DNA from: Maribacter huludaoensis
GTDB taxonomy: Bacteria > Bacteroidota > Bacteroidia > Flavobacteriales > Flavobacteriaceae
DNA length: 64,000 bases
Direction: 5' to 3'
Assembly (NCBI RefSeq): GCF_029350945.1
Contig: NZ_JARKMS010000002.1
Span: 887,376 to 951,375, forward strand
The position numbers were made by a program, and so were the translations under genes. Below, in pieces: positions 39,301 to 45,748 of this stretch (position 1 is its first letter; each line of letters opens with the position of its first letter). The notes beneath the pieces were generated by a model. The model had not been told where the DNA came from. It was given only the letters and a program-made list of their open reading frames with translations, and searched no databases.

Positions 39301-40232
39301 GTACTGCCATTTACAAATACTTGGGTATTATCTGCGGTACCAATTACCAATGGAAATTCTGTAAGGCCGCTACTAGAACCGTTACCTCTAATAAATACAT
39401 ATTCCTTTCCTAATTTATTAATAGGTACTGGCTGATCAATACCGGCATCTCTGTGACTTTGGCCATCTTGACTACCAAAGTTCATAGAACCATTACTGAT
39501 TACAATATCTTTTGTTGCTACTATAGAAGCACCGATCCAACCATCTTCATGTGCTTGTGTAGGTGAGGTTCCTATATAAGTTTCATAAACGAAAGACTCA
39601 TTGGCATTTAAGGTTATAGTATGTGAATTGGCGGTAATTCCTGCTCTGTTATTACCTACTCTAAACTCGCAACCTGGATCATAACCGGATAAGACAACTG
39701 TGGTGTTGTCTTCAGTGGCCATAATACCTAACGTATTAGATTTGGATACTTGTGCACCTTTGTTGGGTACACCGCCCCATTTAAAGTTCGTACCCATTGC
39801 TTGTCTACCCTTTGCTGTCAGTGACGCAGCTTGTGCACCAGAGTTACCTCTGTAATTCACATAAAACTTTTCTCCGCCCGCAGATATAAAACGTAAACCA
39901 CTATTGGAAAGTACTGTACCGGTATTTGCATTGTTTACTAAAGTAATATTGTTATCACCATTTGGTAAGGTCCAAACACCTGGGTTAAGTCTATCAATAG
40001 TAAATGTTCTTACAATTGTGTTAGAGGTACCTTGATAAGCATAAACGTTGAAAGGTGTGGTTTCTGGAGTAGATAAATGAATTGCTTGGTTTTGTATAGC
40101 TGCATTATTTTGACCTTGCTTCATTGGTGGTAAATAATGAAGGTCGCTCAACTGTGCGGTTCCTAAAAAAGAACTGAATGCAATTATAAAAAACAGTAAT
40201 AATTTAATAAACGATTTAGTCAGAGTAGTCAT
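27399..40232 (-). CDS. Giant SprB-like adhesin, T9SS type B cargo (4277 residues)
   Basis: A 12.8-kb gene for a very large exported repeat protein. Order of modules: signal peptide (to about 27, ending GTAQ); IgGFc-binding-type region (about 28-470); Ig-like unit; DUF11 (about 545-665); aspartate-rich TSP3-like calcium motif (DNDGVVDSVDLDDDNDG, about 675); a beta-rich module (700-1000); second calcium motif (DTDMDGYPDHLDLDSDDDG, about 1000); second DUF11 (1075-1220). Ig-like units come next, then about 26 SprB-type repeats (1635-4120) and a type B T9SS domain (FFTPNGDGQNDFW at about 4190, ending VGNFTLYR). The closest concept is SprB, the mobile gliding adhesin, but the sprC/D/F partners are not adjacent. 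Adhesion or gliding is inferred. Confidence 0.93.
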   Translation of the reverse strand: MTTLTKSFIKLLLFFIIAFSSFLGTAQLSDLHYLPPMKQGQNNAAIQNQAIHLSTPETTPFNVYAYQGTSNTIVRTFTIDRLNPGVWTLPNGDNNITLVNNANTGTVLSNSGLRFISAGGEKFYVNYRGNSGAQAASLTAKGRQAMGTNFKWGGVPNKGAQVSKSNTLGIMATEDNTTVVLSGYDPGCEFRVGNNRAGITANSHTITLNANESFVYETYIGTSPTQAHEDGWIGASIVATKDIVISNGSMNFGSQDGQSHRDAGIDQPVPINKLGKEYVFIRGNGSSSGLTEFPLVIGTADNTQVFVNGSTTPIATINNGEYFKIPSSYYSSNSAGANMFVTTSKDVYAYQSLAGAAANYTQGLNFVAPVNCLLPDVMDNIPDIRNMAGTDVTGGLTIIASVNTLDANIKVYEDGVEVSKPASDPVAGSDDWKTFYIPNLDGNINVTSTGPMAIGFFGFNGARGVAGYFSGFDTVPEVVLQINGGVEGECFSGSSIFEASDDNFDAYQWFFDGVAIPGANAYDYAATIAGDYYVRGTKGPCTYDSQTIKIFYCEPDVQIKKTVDKPEITEGETATFTIRAENLYFNDITNLQVTDNIPEGLTLVQANTITGTFNGNVWNIGTLAPGEVATLTLEVTADEIDILPLLNLVNIATNTQDQTDANITRDEPSARIIVHNDFDNDGVVDSVDLDDDNDGVLDAVEQMCIISNDVNFTSPSSTVQGGTAVTEIFSNFNGFWRSSTTSRNPVLPNLSHELLAFTSGGTTFSTGVADDNLYDSNGNGLFDGIDANNDGFSDISATESSWMALTPSNNIYGEATFEANLNDGNNDNALGLTMVNDPTTDALNPLLTHGQNGLDLGSGIVNIGDTWTYEIDPIVASNVGDGIPDILLTQVADPSGVSHIVSLYDATGAPLGNAVRVQAYSGGALTGVVGSYRLDVYHANGSVFFDNTTRDYRLATVELSEFGIPTANLADVAYLRLQLSSNADVAFLSYNTASFSGFCANLDTDMDGYPDHLDLDSDDDGCSDANEFYKDDAADGGDGGEYGTGVPAVDPTDGTVNAASYTQVFAPVIVLDNTSELLGGTDINGEDVDLGDTYNYVLRFQNTGDDHATGFTIKNVLPDNVSLDDININDAPGVTNTYDESSRTITFTIPDNLVQIDDPEYKIKITVSVAGDCSEFVAACASQLENHAYANYTGTLNTNTFSDEDGSNPAGACTTTLEVAANNVSDALANCNVARTVELCGASGTLSAGIGFDSYTWAIDNNNNGSIDSGDTILDNGTSNTLTVTTIGNYIVEKTSASGCANHTELITVERYGETQTNPIISYFNQVNGDSNPDNDIQGEIVTCSNDNNSMPHIFLCGDTDSAFIQLGITDALSIKWEKLDETSCNTTTCGDVSDDCANTNGGWTWNQVTDADNFTITESGKYRVVIGYEGGCFSRFYFNAYQNTLDIPEPDSSDIICDTEGSIRVIDLGSGYGYQLFDVENNAIAVPFSAAQGPNFAITASGTYKVQITQLNPTTGAPIENSCVFETEEIGIAERIFDTTVSSVPFDCNDAGTISIQALNVSPEYSYELYFDNGSGGKGDLVANNLLSKDNTHTFTGLSADDYVVVTTTIDGCSDESTITVDEIPELRLTATNQDNITCTPGVINLTATGGTTGYEYAIYSKDGVAPYADETTIPDSEFTTNPSFLFGYDGTPSTYVPNEDGEYVFVIRDDNGCYGLSNNVQMQDLGTISISASNTAITCADSASAVLTITASGGNAPYQYSIDDGATFQTENFFNNIAAGVYNITVMDSNSNPGNACKETIAYEVTQPFALTASPSIIEDASCDTSGAATPTALVKILNASGGQAPYQYSFDGGNSFSTVDEQRLAPGTYQLGIKDALECSTDLEITVPTSTIAPTFTNDITYECDGDGVVTITPSNTTDFTYTYKLNGTDNAPLNSNIFNDVASGTQTITVGYTNTIASSQSTLFLENFGAGVTTQIAEIGAGYCYEPQDGTETDCNLGPAGILVNAEYAVTNRITNPNASWRSPNDHSGLTDGRFMAIGVSTSAGDNNILWSRTGLEALADQEITISFYAYNILIDNASGNDPEILVELVDGSGTLISSQATAAIPQNNNADDWHQRTVTFNPGANTTVGVVLRTNLNSDNGNFLVLDDIQASQTPEICEQTKDITVIVESGKTFEVAILGSTDPTCNGSDNGSIRFEVSNFDPVLGYQYSVDGGATWTAETTSPITTPATFSDGTYTVMVEKIDDNSCTATSATSVTLTSPNALTADLKQTAEFTCFNTGATLQASANEGTPGYEYQLELTDNTVIRTYTTSTQFLNVPAGTYHVRVRDDNNCEAVSTATVTVSQPETIAFGLTATQCYDGQNNGTVTATVTDGNGNYSFRINGGAWQTPSPITDVTYTFSNLSEGTYDVEVNDEYGCVSALQSITIAPTISLSVEPVNASLCADGRLTATASGGDNNFMYAFVPNGTTVTDADFSTSNSTTIALADIGDYDIYVRDKANGTDACQTMVTETISANPVLDITAVATDPDCHDGTGNIEVTINDGLSPFDYRLIDITNGAPDQVQTNVVGSTKTYYNLAPGDYDVVITDEAGCSETESVTITAPAELTADIVLAYASDCSGADTDFGFDFTNVTTGLTGTIEYSQDGGSTWQTGTSFRTGLSSGDEVFPSIRTIDGSGNLICQTDLPREIIPYPLDDLDITTSSVVENCDELKVKVQGGEGVPGYEYTFSSDPANFDESTATWYPGGAIALDGSTVTAGHGMYEFTNLIPGRTYVFYVRDNNTPVTCIRQSTVNVNEIAGGLPMTITPEISPSCSTSNNGEITYTIVDEDGLTEPSMQWTLFDIDNNIVDQSAGVIAYNNTITVTGLSPNEYYIQVTQIDSGGAQQCISASENAILDELDIITGNPRSIQDISCENPGLILIDNVQGGGGTYAYTITGPSPFTTITATGDNPIEIAAGLPAGTYTVTVEDQYGCSYNLGNVTMSFMAAPTIDDVEIANCATNASVTINVTGTGTVLYSIDGGSTYQNNNGIYNTVPAGSYTVVVKDATGCTVNTNIVVHPTLQASASLDKQLGCGAGYEAEIAIEGISGSGNYEFEILDSASANVVAKQTLTGGAMNVPVSVPDDTVDTIYTVNVYDIGTASPNCSRTFAVTIPAAVRPDFTATPTKVSCTGAEDGTIELVQVNNGNNPLTYTLTPMPSSASWDASTQSFIDLPGGTYDVTARGPNNCSTVKSVIVEENVAIAFTAPVPAQFGCTTGNNQDNATITIDPITIVGGSGTYNRFEFIDDATNVVLQNSNNLTYTHTDAAGGDIIVRVYDDEGCSAEHVVTINPYDIFVDATVTVDRDLDCVNNGENITIVVNSSVTNTTANLANYEFRILPSASYQTGDNTFTDLAIGTYTIGIRNITTGCEITRTHMVEDPNTFSIEVNKLSDVVCFGTDGAIEVTFTDATYTGDFNWEVLNADGSATARTDDADTFAGTGTTASIPVAAGSYILRASQVGTPECVQERAFTITSPSAAITLAAIETKDVGCSNDMGSANITPNGGEAPFNIVLTHVSSSTTYTANQVNGNLFTGLSDGQYTVEITDSLGCTETFTNAFTLTPPEPIVANIQSVVGLECEGDTDGIITAAFTPRTVSTNYRYILKTYDSDGPGANLLQTSSSQTTASFMNLRSGYYSVTILDELNCSDETNIVEIAEPVQVRGQLVTAQRATCLNDAQLLLTASGGTGPYMWNTDGTSTFNAMNETNGPNTHLFTGVLPNTYEYYIQDSFGCVSVVSNSVTVNPIVPLTVTLDNNNPTISCNGDDSGVINAEAQGGLGNYEYALYSDAGLTNVVRSGQPTGLFTDLLAGTYYVRVQSDDCEVSSALINITEPEALVIDTANTTINDVTCNGQEDGSITVNMIGGSGIYQYAISPNLDRFSDDNTFDELAPGDYVIIAQDSNGCFELVEATIVEPEVLEVITESTPEICVGEEDGTIDLTITGGTAPYSTRLESETDFVQDRLSFTNLAAGDYIIYIEDAQGCEETIIVTIDAGVDLGATVEPIYGCNGTIPSNYVSITLNDPSIENDVLFGLDTVDPLEMQLTPMFRDLTPGTHYISISHANGCLTTYDVEVLAFDPLEITVVESNINQITATVVGGRENYTFYFEDENRGSENVFYITETGTYAITVVDENGCEATASLFIEFIDIEIPNFFTPNGDGQNDFWMPGNIEIYPEIFISIYDRYGRAVYTFKDNEDGWDGFYQENELPTGDYWYVIKLNGAADTREFVGNFTLYR
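27870..35330 (-). repeat. Array of about 26 SprB-type repeats inside the giant adhesin gene
   Basis: By eye I count 26 units, each starting near a single Cys in a context like ISCNGDDSGVINAEAQGG, followed by YxYALY or YQYSIDGG, then F..L..G.Y.V.V.D..GC. Unit length is about 75-110 residues and sequences are well diverged, so this is old rather than recent amplification. One non-repeat module interrupts the array at 33740-34350. Confidence 0.75.
33740..34350 (-). other. Jelly-roll-like module embedded in the SprB repeat array
   Basis: About 200 residues (roughly 1964-2164 of the giant protein) that do not follow the repeat pattern: LFLENFGAGVTTQIAEIGAG, then RFMAIGVSTSAGDNNILWSR, ITISFYAYNILIDNASGNDP, and a closing LVLDDIQAS. 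The 'LENFG ... FYAYNI ... LDDI' layout resembles beta-sandwich carbohydrate-binding or concanavalin-like modules. The assignment is by pattern only. Confidence 0.45.
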
Positions 40233-40381
40233 CGGTATGGTTATCAGTAGTACTAAAACAAATAAAGTGACCTTTTAGCTCCTGACTAAAAAAATGTTGT
40301 ATATGGTCCATATATGTTGTTGAACACGCTAATTATATATGCTTGATGAAATTTATTTGGTCTATTTGTGTAATTTACCAG

Positions 40382-40389
40382 TAAATTTG
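40382..40389 (+). promoter_or_regulatory. -7 promoter element for the kinase-like gene
   Basis: TAAATTTG matches TAnnTTTG. The predicted transcript start (about 40395) coincides with the upstream ATG at 40394, which favours the ATG at 40412 as the real start. Confidence 0.55.
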
Positions 40390-40411
40390 CAGCATGTCGG
40401 AAGAAAGATTA

Positions 40412-41482
40412 ATGTCCAAAAAAAAACCTGCTTACCCTGTAAGTGAGGCATTAGATGGCTATTTGGAGCACTATAGTAGAAAGATAGAAATACCTATCTT
40501 TTATGATGATTTACTTCGGTTCTCGGGATCGGTGGTTGTGTATGATAAAAATGATGAGGATACGCTTTGGGTACGTGCATATTATTCTGAGTTTGATAGA
40601 AAGGAAATTGACGATAGTTTAAAAAAAGTTTATTCTATTTTACATTCTGATGGGAGCGATAATATTCATCAATATTTAAATGTCGATGCAGTCGATTTCT
40701 GTACGTTTGGAAACTCTAAACCCTTTAGGATTAAGATCAGAAATATATTAAATGACAATTTCACATATTTCTATATCAAAAAGACCGATGCATCTCGTAT
40801 TTATGGGCTAGAGTTAGAGCATATGCTTTCACCCTACAATCTTAACTTTTTGGTCTATAAGGATACGTTGATCGAAGAGCATATTGCAGGTATACCTGGT
40901 GATGAATTTATTAAGCATAACTTACCAAAATGTACACCACGTGAAAAGGCGCAATTGGCTAAGGAATTCGTAAAATTCAATGAACGTTGCATGATCCGTC
41001 TATTGGGCGATATGCGTTCATATAACTACGTAATTGTCCCTACACACGATTTTGACCATGTAGTATACAAAATAAGGGCCATAGATTTTGACCAACAGTG
41101 CTTTGAAGGAAAGCTGAAAGTCTATAGACCTCAATTTTTTAAGGAAAATTACCAGATGGTTGAATTGGTTAGAAAGAAACTAACACATGATTCTGTAGAT
41201 CAATACAAATTGGAAGAACGGTCTATGGTAGCCAAAAGAATTTTAAGTTCCGGCAATAGAATTAAAAAATTACGGGCTATCTGTAAGACAGATGATATTT
41301 CTACTCCTGAAAATATAGCAATGTTAAGAGAGCAAATAGAAGTTCTTACCATGGATATGGATTTTAAGAATTGTAAAACAATGGGAGAAGTGCTGGATCT
41401 AGCACTGAATTTTGTGCGAAGAAATTATGAAGACGTAAGTTTAAAACAGATTATAGAACATAATATTAAAATAAATAGCTAA
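40412..41482 (+). CDS. Conserved hypothetical protein with kinase-like catalytic motifs
   Basis: 356 residues from ATG 40412, or 362 from ATG 40394. The downstream start is preferred because a -7 element ends only 4 bases before 40394 and GGAAGAAAG lies before 40412. I do not recognise a named family. In the middle, GDMRSYN (Asp about 200, Asn about 205) followed by IDFD (Asp about 225) copies the spacing of the catalytic loop and metal-binding Asp of aminoglycoside-phosphotransferase and protein-kinase folds. No clear glycine-rich loop is seen. It could be a divergent small-molecule or protein kinase, or a kinase-fold pseudoenzyme. Cytosolic; no signal peptide. Confidence 0.7.
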   Translation: MSKKKPAYPVSEALDGYLEHYSRKIEIPIFYDDLLRFSGSVVVYDKNDEDTLWVRAYYSEFDRKEIDDSLKKVYSILHSDGSDNIHQYLNVDAVDFCTFGNSKPFRIKIRNILNDNFTYFYIKKTDASRIYGLELEHMLSPYNLNFLVYKDTLIEEHIAGIPGDEFIKHNLPKCTPREKAQLAKEFVKFNERCMIRLLGDMRSYNYVIVPTHDFDHVVYKIRAIDFDQQCFEGKLKVYRPQFFKENYQMVELVRKKLTHDSVDQYKLEERSMVAKRILSSGNRIKKLRAICKTDDISTPENIAMLREQIEVLTMDMDFKNCKTMGEVLDLALNFVRRNYEDVSLKQIIEHNIKINS

Positions 41483-41507
41483 CTGATTATCAGTTAATAA
41501 GGAAAAC

Positions 41508-41548
41508 AAAAAGCCCGTTATTTAAATTTAAATAACGGGCTTTTTTTT
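41508..41548. terminator. Bidirectional intrinsic terminator (perfect 38-base palindrome)
   Basis: A perfect palindrome with arms AAAAAGCCCGTTATTTAAA and its complement lies between convergent genes, followed by T on the plus strand and preceded by A. The adjacent 41480-41496 holds a smaller inverted repeat TAACTGA/TCAGTTA. Confidence 0.92.
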
Positions 41549-41563
41549 ATACAAATTGTTTAT

Positions 41564-42622
41564 TTAGCTCTTCTGTTCTTTATTGAAATATACCAAATAG
41601 TAATACATTTGTCGCTCTTCATCCCATCCTTTCTCTACAAACTTCTCCGCAGATTCCGGGTTTATAAAATCCATTTTAATCTGTATATTGGTATCTAGAT
41701 TAATAACATTTTTAATTTTCTTACGAGCATCAGATACCGCTTTATTGGCAATATCAAAAGTAGAAACATCTTCTATACTAAATTTAGGTCCTTTTTCTGT
41801 TTTGTAATGTTTAAACTCCGGTATCAATTCTGGGTTCTCCATTACTTCGTTCAAAAACGTAGACTCTTCAAAAGCATCGTTCTTTGCAAAATGGTTTACT
41901 GCACGGTTCATGAACAAAACTTCTTGTTGTTTATCCTCGGCAGGTAAAACAACCTCTTTGGCAAAGTCTTGGCAAAATTTTAAATAGTTTTTTGTCTTAA
42001 AGTTGTCATCTGATAATGGTTCAACACCTAAGAAGTTTTCTATCCAGTATTTGGTATCGTATTTATTGCTGTCAACTGAAAGTACTTTATAACCTTCCTC
42101 TTTTTCAACATTGAAAATTAAGCAGCCTTTATCCAACTTATTAATATTGATACCTTGTTGAATAACAATATCCAAGTTGCTGTTTTTTTCTTCAAACTGA
42201 ATAAAATCGTGTTTTAACTCACTTTTAAAAATTCCGATGGCATCAACCTTCTTATTATCTAAAAGTAAGTTAGAAAGGTAAGCTACATAGACTTCCCCAC
42301 TTTTAATATGGGGGTGGTTAGATTGCTCAAAAAGTAACGAAGCTACTTTTTTTGAATTTAAATGCGCCTTTGACGGGTCTTCAAAAATTTCGGTCACTAT
42401 TTTATATAGCTCGTTAAACTCAACATCTACTTCGTTTGCAAGCTTATAATAATTCTCTTCTTTTTCTCTAAAAGGTTTAAAAAAATATTCTTTTAATAGA
42501 CCCGTAGTTTCATCATTAAGTCTAAAGGGTTCTTCTGAAAGAAAGATACCTTCGTTTTTATTTTTGTTACCAACTCTATGTATTGAAATACTCTCAATTT
42601 GGGTAGCATATAGGTTAATCAT
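41564..42622 (-). CDS. Nucleoid-associated protein (NdpA/YejK-like)
   Basis: A 352-residue cytosolic protein of the 37-kDa nucleoid-associated family. The N-terminal INLYATQIESISIHRVGNK and the central EVYVAYLSNLLLDNKKVDAIGIFKSE are typical, as is the C-terminal segment with IDTNIQIKMDF-like beta structure. Family members bind DNA, but their role is not well defined. It stands alone, convergent with the kinase-like gene and separated from the downstream operon by 124 bases. Confidence 0.85.
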   Translation of the reverse strand: MINLYATQIESISIHRVGNKNKNEGIFLSEEPFRLNDETTGLLKEYFFKPFREKEENYYKLANEVDVEFNELYKIVTEIFEDPSKAHLNSKKVASLLFEQSNHPHIKSGEVYVAYLSNLLLDNKKVDAIGIFKSELKHDFIQFEEKNSNLDIVIQQGININKLDKGCLIFNVEKEEGYKVLSVDSNKYDTKYWIENFLGVEPLSDDNFKTKNYLKFCQDFAKEVVLPAEDKQQEVLFMNRAVNHFAKNDAFEESTFLNEVMENPELIPEFKHYKTEKGPKFSIEDVSTFDIANKAVSDARKKIKNVINLDTNIQIKMDFINPESAEKFVEKGWDEERQMYYYLVYFNKEQKS

Positions 42623-42746
42623 AAAATGTTCTAAATTAAATGGTTAGTAATCGAAAAATATTTTTTGTTCTATAAGCGAGAATCAAACGTTACAATGCTT
42701 TTATTTTGATATCTCGCAGGCTTATGCTTGTGTCAATTAGAGAAAT

Positions 42747-43244
42747 TTAGTTCCAATTTTCATCGAAATCCAAATCGTCGTAATTATCAAAAGTATCATC
42801 AAAATCAAAAGCACTGTTCTCTGCTTCAAAATTTTTCTCTGGTGGCGTTTCCGGTAGTTCACCAAATGTAAAGAGTACATTAGGGTAAGAACGGCCATCT
42901 TCGTTTTCTTGAATGTCGGCAAGTTCAACAAAAAACGTCCACATGTTCATAAAATCATAAACGTAGATAAGTTTTGGGTTGTTTTCGTTCATGATATCCT
43001 CTAAAAAAGTTTCGTTCATTAAACGTACATCAGAGCCAGATTCGCTCATGTCGAACAACGCAATTTCCTCATCTTGTTTCCACTCTTCGTCACATGTGTA
43101 AAATGAGGCCATTTCATTGCCTAAAAAGCCAAATGCCTGGGTAATGGCATTATGAAACTCTTCTAATGAATTGTGAGACTCAATCTCTAAATCTCTGAAA
43201 ATATCTTCTTCAGCATCTAGAATTACACGAATTTTATAAATCAT
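42747..43244 (-). CDS. pRiA4b ORF-3-like (IS1096 passenger-like) domain protein
   Basis: A 165-residue acidic protein. The opening IYKIRVILDAEEDIFRDLEI, then SLEEFHNAITQAFGF and the LIYVYDFMNMWTFFVEL block, fit the pRiA4b ORF-3/IS1096 TnpR-like domain. The C-terminal 35 residues are Asp/Glu-rich (FDFDDTFDNYDDLDFDENWN). No transposase or inverted repeats are nearby, so this is a chromosomal, non-mobile member. It is the last gene of a tightly spaced operon, 26 bases after heme A synthase. Function unknown. Confidence 0.85.
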   Translation of the reverse strand: MIYKIRVILDAEEDIFRDLEIESHNSLEEFHNAITQAFGFLGNEMASFYTCDEEWKQDEEIALFDMSESGSDVRLMNETFLEDIMNENNPKLIYVYDFMNMWTFFVELADIQENEDGRSYPNVLFTFGELPETPPEKNFEAENSAFDFDDTFDNYDDLDFDENWN

Positions 43245-43270
43245 ACCTTAATTTTTGCGGGTCGGCAAAG

Positions 43271-44305
43271 TTACGAAGTTTTGGAGTCTTTTCTAGGCTT
43301 TAATGCATCTAATAGTATGTAGAATTGCACACCGAACAATATGGAGGCCAATACAAGATGTAATGGCTGACTAGCAAACGGAAAATCCAAATAGTTCATG
43401 GCTACACCTGTAAATACCTCTACCAATAGTAAAAACAAGACCCAATACACTTTAAAATGACCTAGGTCATGCTTGGTTATCCTATACGCCAAAAAAGAAT
43501 TTATCAATATAATCAATATAGAAAACGATCGGTGAACATAAAATAATAACTCAGGATCTTGTAACCATTTATCCTTGGCGGCATATCCAAAAATATCTAT
43601 TTGATCATCTACAAATTGGCGAACCTGTGTACCCATTGCAATTTGTACAAGCGTCATTACCAATGCTACAATGCTTATACGTAATACTAATTTATCGTAT
43701 TTAATACGTTTGTTTTCACTATTGGCCAGGTAAATTACATAAAGTATCATTGCAACGATAACCAATGCCATGAGCATATGGACCGTAATTTTTGCCGGTT
43801 CTAAAACGGAGTATACAACAGTAGCCCCTAACCAAGCTTGAAAGACCATACCAACTACTACCAACCAGGACAAAACGGGTATGCGTTTTTTCTTTTTCCA
43901 GAATTTTAAGGAAATAATGGCAAGTATTAATGTTGCAAGGCCTGCCAAAGCACCCAATAATCTATTAATATATTCTATCCAAGTATGCCATGGGTTAAAT
44001 TCTGCGTAGTCGTGTTTTGTATAAAGTTCCCAATTTGCTGCATTGAAGGTATCTGTTGTGGTAAAGGACTCTTTAGAGACCTGTAATGTTTCACGGTAAA
44101 TTATTACTTGTCCTTTTTCAAATGCTCTATTTGGTTGCCATTGAATTTCAGTTATTTCCGTTGGGGGAATGTAGTAACCAAAACATTTGGGCCAATCTGG
44201 GCAGCCCATACCACTACCTGTCATTCTAACAACTGCTCCGGCAACGATTACTAAATAAACTAAGACCAAAGATATTTTGGCAACCTTTCTAAATGTAATA
44301 TCCAT
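43271..44305 (-). CDS. ctaA: Heme A synthase (COX15/CtaA family)
   Basis: A 344-residue inner-membrane enzyme with eight predicted helices that oxidises heme O to heme A for aa3-type cytochrome oxidases. The N-terminal RMTGSGMGCPDWPKCFG has the cysteine pair of the external loop. Conserved His residues appear in ITVHMLMAL, YVHRSFSI and PLHLVLAS. In the helix that in Bacillus CtaA carries E-x-x-H-R, this protein reads EYINR, keeping Glu and Arg but with Asn for His. It lies within an operon of tRNA-maturation and glycosyltransferase genes rather than with cytochrome oxidase genes. Confidence 0.92.
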   Translation of the reverse strand: MDITFRKVAKISLVLVYLVIVAGAVVRMTGSGMGCPDWPKCFGYYIPPTEITEIQWQPNRAFEKGQVIIYRETLQVSKESFTTTDTFNAANWELYTKHDYAEFNPWHTWIEYINRLLGALAGLATLILAIISLKFWKKKKRIPVLSWLVVVGMVFQAWLGATVVYSVLEPAKITVHMLMALVIVAMILYVIYLANSENKRIKYDKLVLRISIVALVMTLVQIAMGTQVRQFVDDQIDIFGYAAKDKWLQDPELLFYVHRSFSILIILINSFLAYRITKHDLGHFKVYWVLFLLLVEVFTGVAMNYLDFPFASQPLHLVLASILFGVQFYILLDALKPRKDSKTS

Positions 44306-44319
44306 AAATAATATCCATT

Positions 44320-45744
44320 CTATTTTGTACTCTGTAGACCTAATTCTGCACCCTTAAGATACATAAATTCTTGAGCAGCTTTATATTCATTTGGAATTTC
44401 TCCTTCTAAAATAGCCTCTTTGATCGCTTCTTTGATGATACCGATTTCTTTGGATGGTTTCAAAGAAAATGTTTCCATAATTTCTTCGCCACTAATAGGT
44501 GGTTGAAAATTTCGTACATGGTCGCGAGCTTCTACTTCTTCAATCTTCTGGCGTACAATTTTGAAGTTCTGGTGATATCTGCGCTGTTTTTTAGGGTTTT
44601 TGGTAGTAATATCCGCTTCGCATAACGTCATTAGATCTTCCACGTGGTCGCCTGCATCGAATATTAATCTTCTTACGGCAGAGTCTGTTACAAAATCCTC
44701 AGATAATACTATTGGTCTAGAACTCATGAGTACTAGCTTTTGAACATATTTCATTTTATCGTTCAATGGCATACGTAACCTCTTAAAAAGCTTATAGACC
44801 ATTTTTGATCCCACAAATTCGTGCCCATGAAATGTCCACCCAATTTTTTTGTGGAATCTTTTGGTAGGGGCTTTGCCAATATCATGTAACAAGGCTGCCC
44901 AACGTAACCAAAGATTGTCCGTAGCTCTAGATATATTATCTACCACTTCTAGCGTATGCCAAAAGTTGTCCTTATGTTTTTGCCCTTCTATTTCTTCAAT
45001 GCCCTGCAACGCCGTAAGCTCAGGTAAAATTAAAGGTAAAAGTTCTGTTTTATGAAGCAGTGAAAATCCTACGGACGGTTTTTTGCACAACATAATTTTG
45101 TTAAGCTCGTCTAATATCCGCTCGTTGGATACGATTTTTAAACGGTCTTTATTTTCGGTAATGGCCTGTAATGAGGGTAGGGCAATCTGAAAATCTAATT
45201 GTGTTGCAAACCGTATTGCCCTCATCATGCGTAAGGGGTCATCTGAATAGGTTACCCCTGGTTCTAAAGGAGTTTTGATAATTTTGTTCTCTAAATCAGC
45301 AATGCCTTTAAAGGGGTCCAATAGCTCACCATAATTAGATGCATTCAAAGAAAGAGCCAATGCATTTATAGTAAAATCCCTTCTTTTTTGATCATCTTCC
45401 AACGTACCGTTTTCTACAATTGGTTTACGGCTATCCCTAGTATAACTTTCTTTGCGTGCGCCAACAAATTCTAGCTCAATGCCATCGCTTTTGATCATTG
45501 CTGTACCAAAATTCTTAAAAACAGAAACTTGTGGTTTTCCCTTTAATTTGGAAGCTACTTTCTCGGCTAGTGCTATACCACTACCAATTGCTACGACATC
45601 TATATCTTTAGGTGTGGATCTCTTTAAAAAATAATCCCTAACAAAACCACCAATTACATAGCAGTCTACAGAAAGTTCTTCTGCAGCTTCTGAAATAGTT
45701 TTGAAAATAGGGTTGTGTAAAGCGTCTATATGGCTCTCTTGCAT
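44320..45744 (-). CDS. cca: CCA tRNA nucleotidyltransferase with HD domain
   Basis: A 474-residue polymerase-beta-like nucleotidyltransferase with an HD domain. The head domain has the GG-x-VRD motif ([11 protein letters not shown], about 31) and the metal-binding DxD in [10 protein letters not shown]. The RNA-binding motif [12 protein letters not shown] follows, then neck and body helices. The HD phosphohydrolase motif [16 protein letters not shown] is at about 283. It adds or repairs the tRNA 3' CCA end; poly(A) polymerase activity is possible in this superfamily. The gene starts 4 bases after the threonylcarbamoyl-AMP synthase gene in the same operon. Confidence 0.93.
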   Translation of the reverse strand: MQESHIDALHNPIFKTISEAAEELSVDCYVIGGFVRDYFLKRSTPKDIDVVAIGSGIALAEKVASKLKGKPQVSVFKNFGTAMIKSDGIELEFVGARKESYTRDSRKPIVENGTLEDDQKRRDFTINALALSLNASNYGELLDPFKGIADLENKIIKTPLEPGVTYSDDPLRMMRAIRFATQLDFQIALPSLQAITENKDRLKIVSNERILDELNKIMLCKKPSVGFSLLHKTELLPLILPELTALQGIEEIEGQKHKDNFWHTLEVVDNISRATDNLWLRWAALLHDIGKAPTKRFHKKIGWTFHGHEFVGSKMVYKLFKRLRMPLNDKMKYVQKLVLMSSRPIVLSEDFVTDSAVRRLIFDAGDHVEDLMTLCEADITTKNPKKQRRYHQNFKIVRQKIEEVEARDHVRNFQPPISGEEIMETFSLKPSKEIGIIKEAIKEAILEGEIPNEYKAAQEFMYLKGAELGLQSTK

Positions 45745-45748
45745 GTTC

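Noticed and set aside
28456-40000. Many open frames on the plus strand opposite the giant adhesin gene
   Set aside because: They are shadows of the long minus-strand gene, with no promoter, signal or recognisable domain.
42747-43244. Possible mobile element because of the IS1096-like domain
   Set aside because: No transposase, terminal repeats or target duplication; the gene is inside a compact operon.
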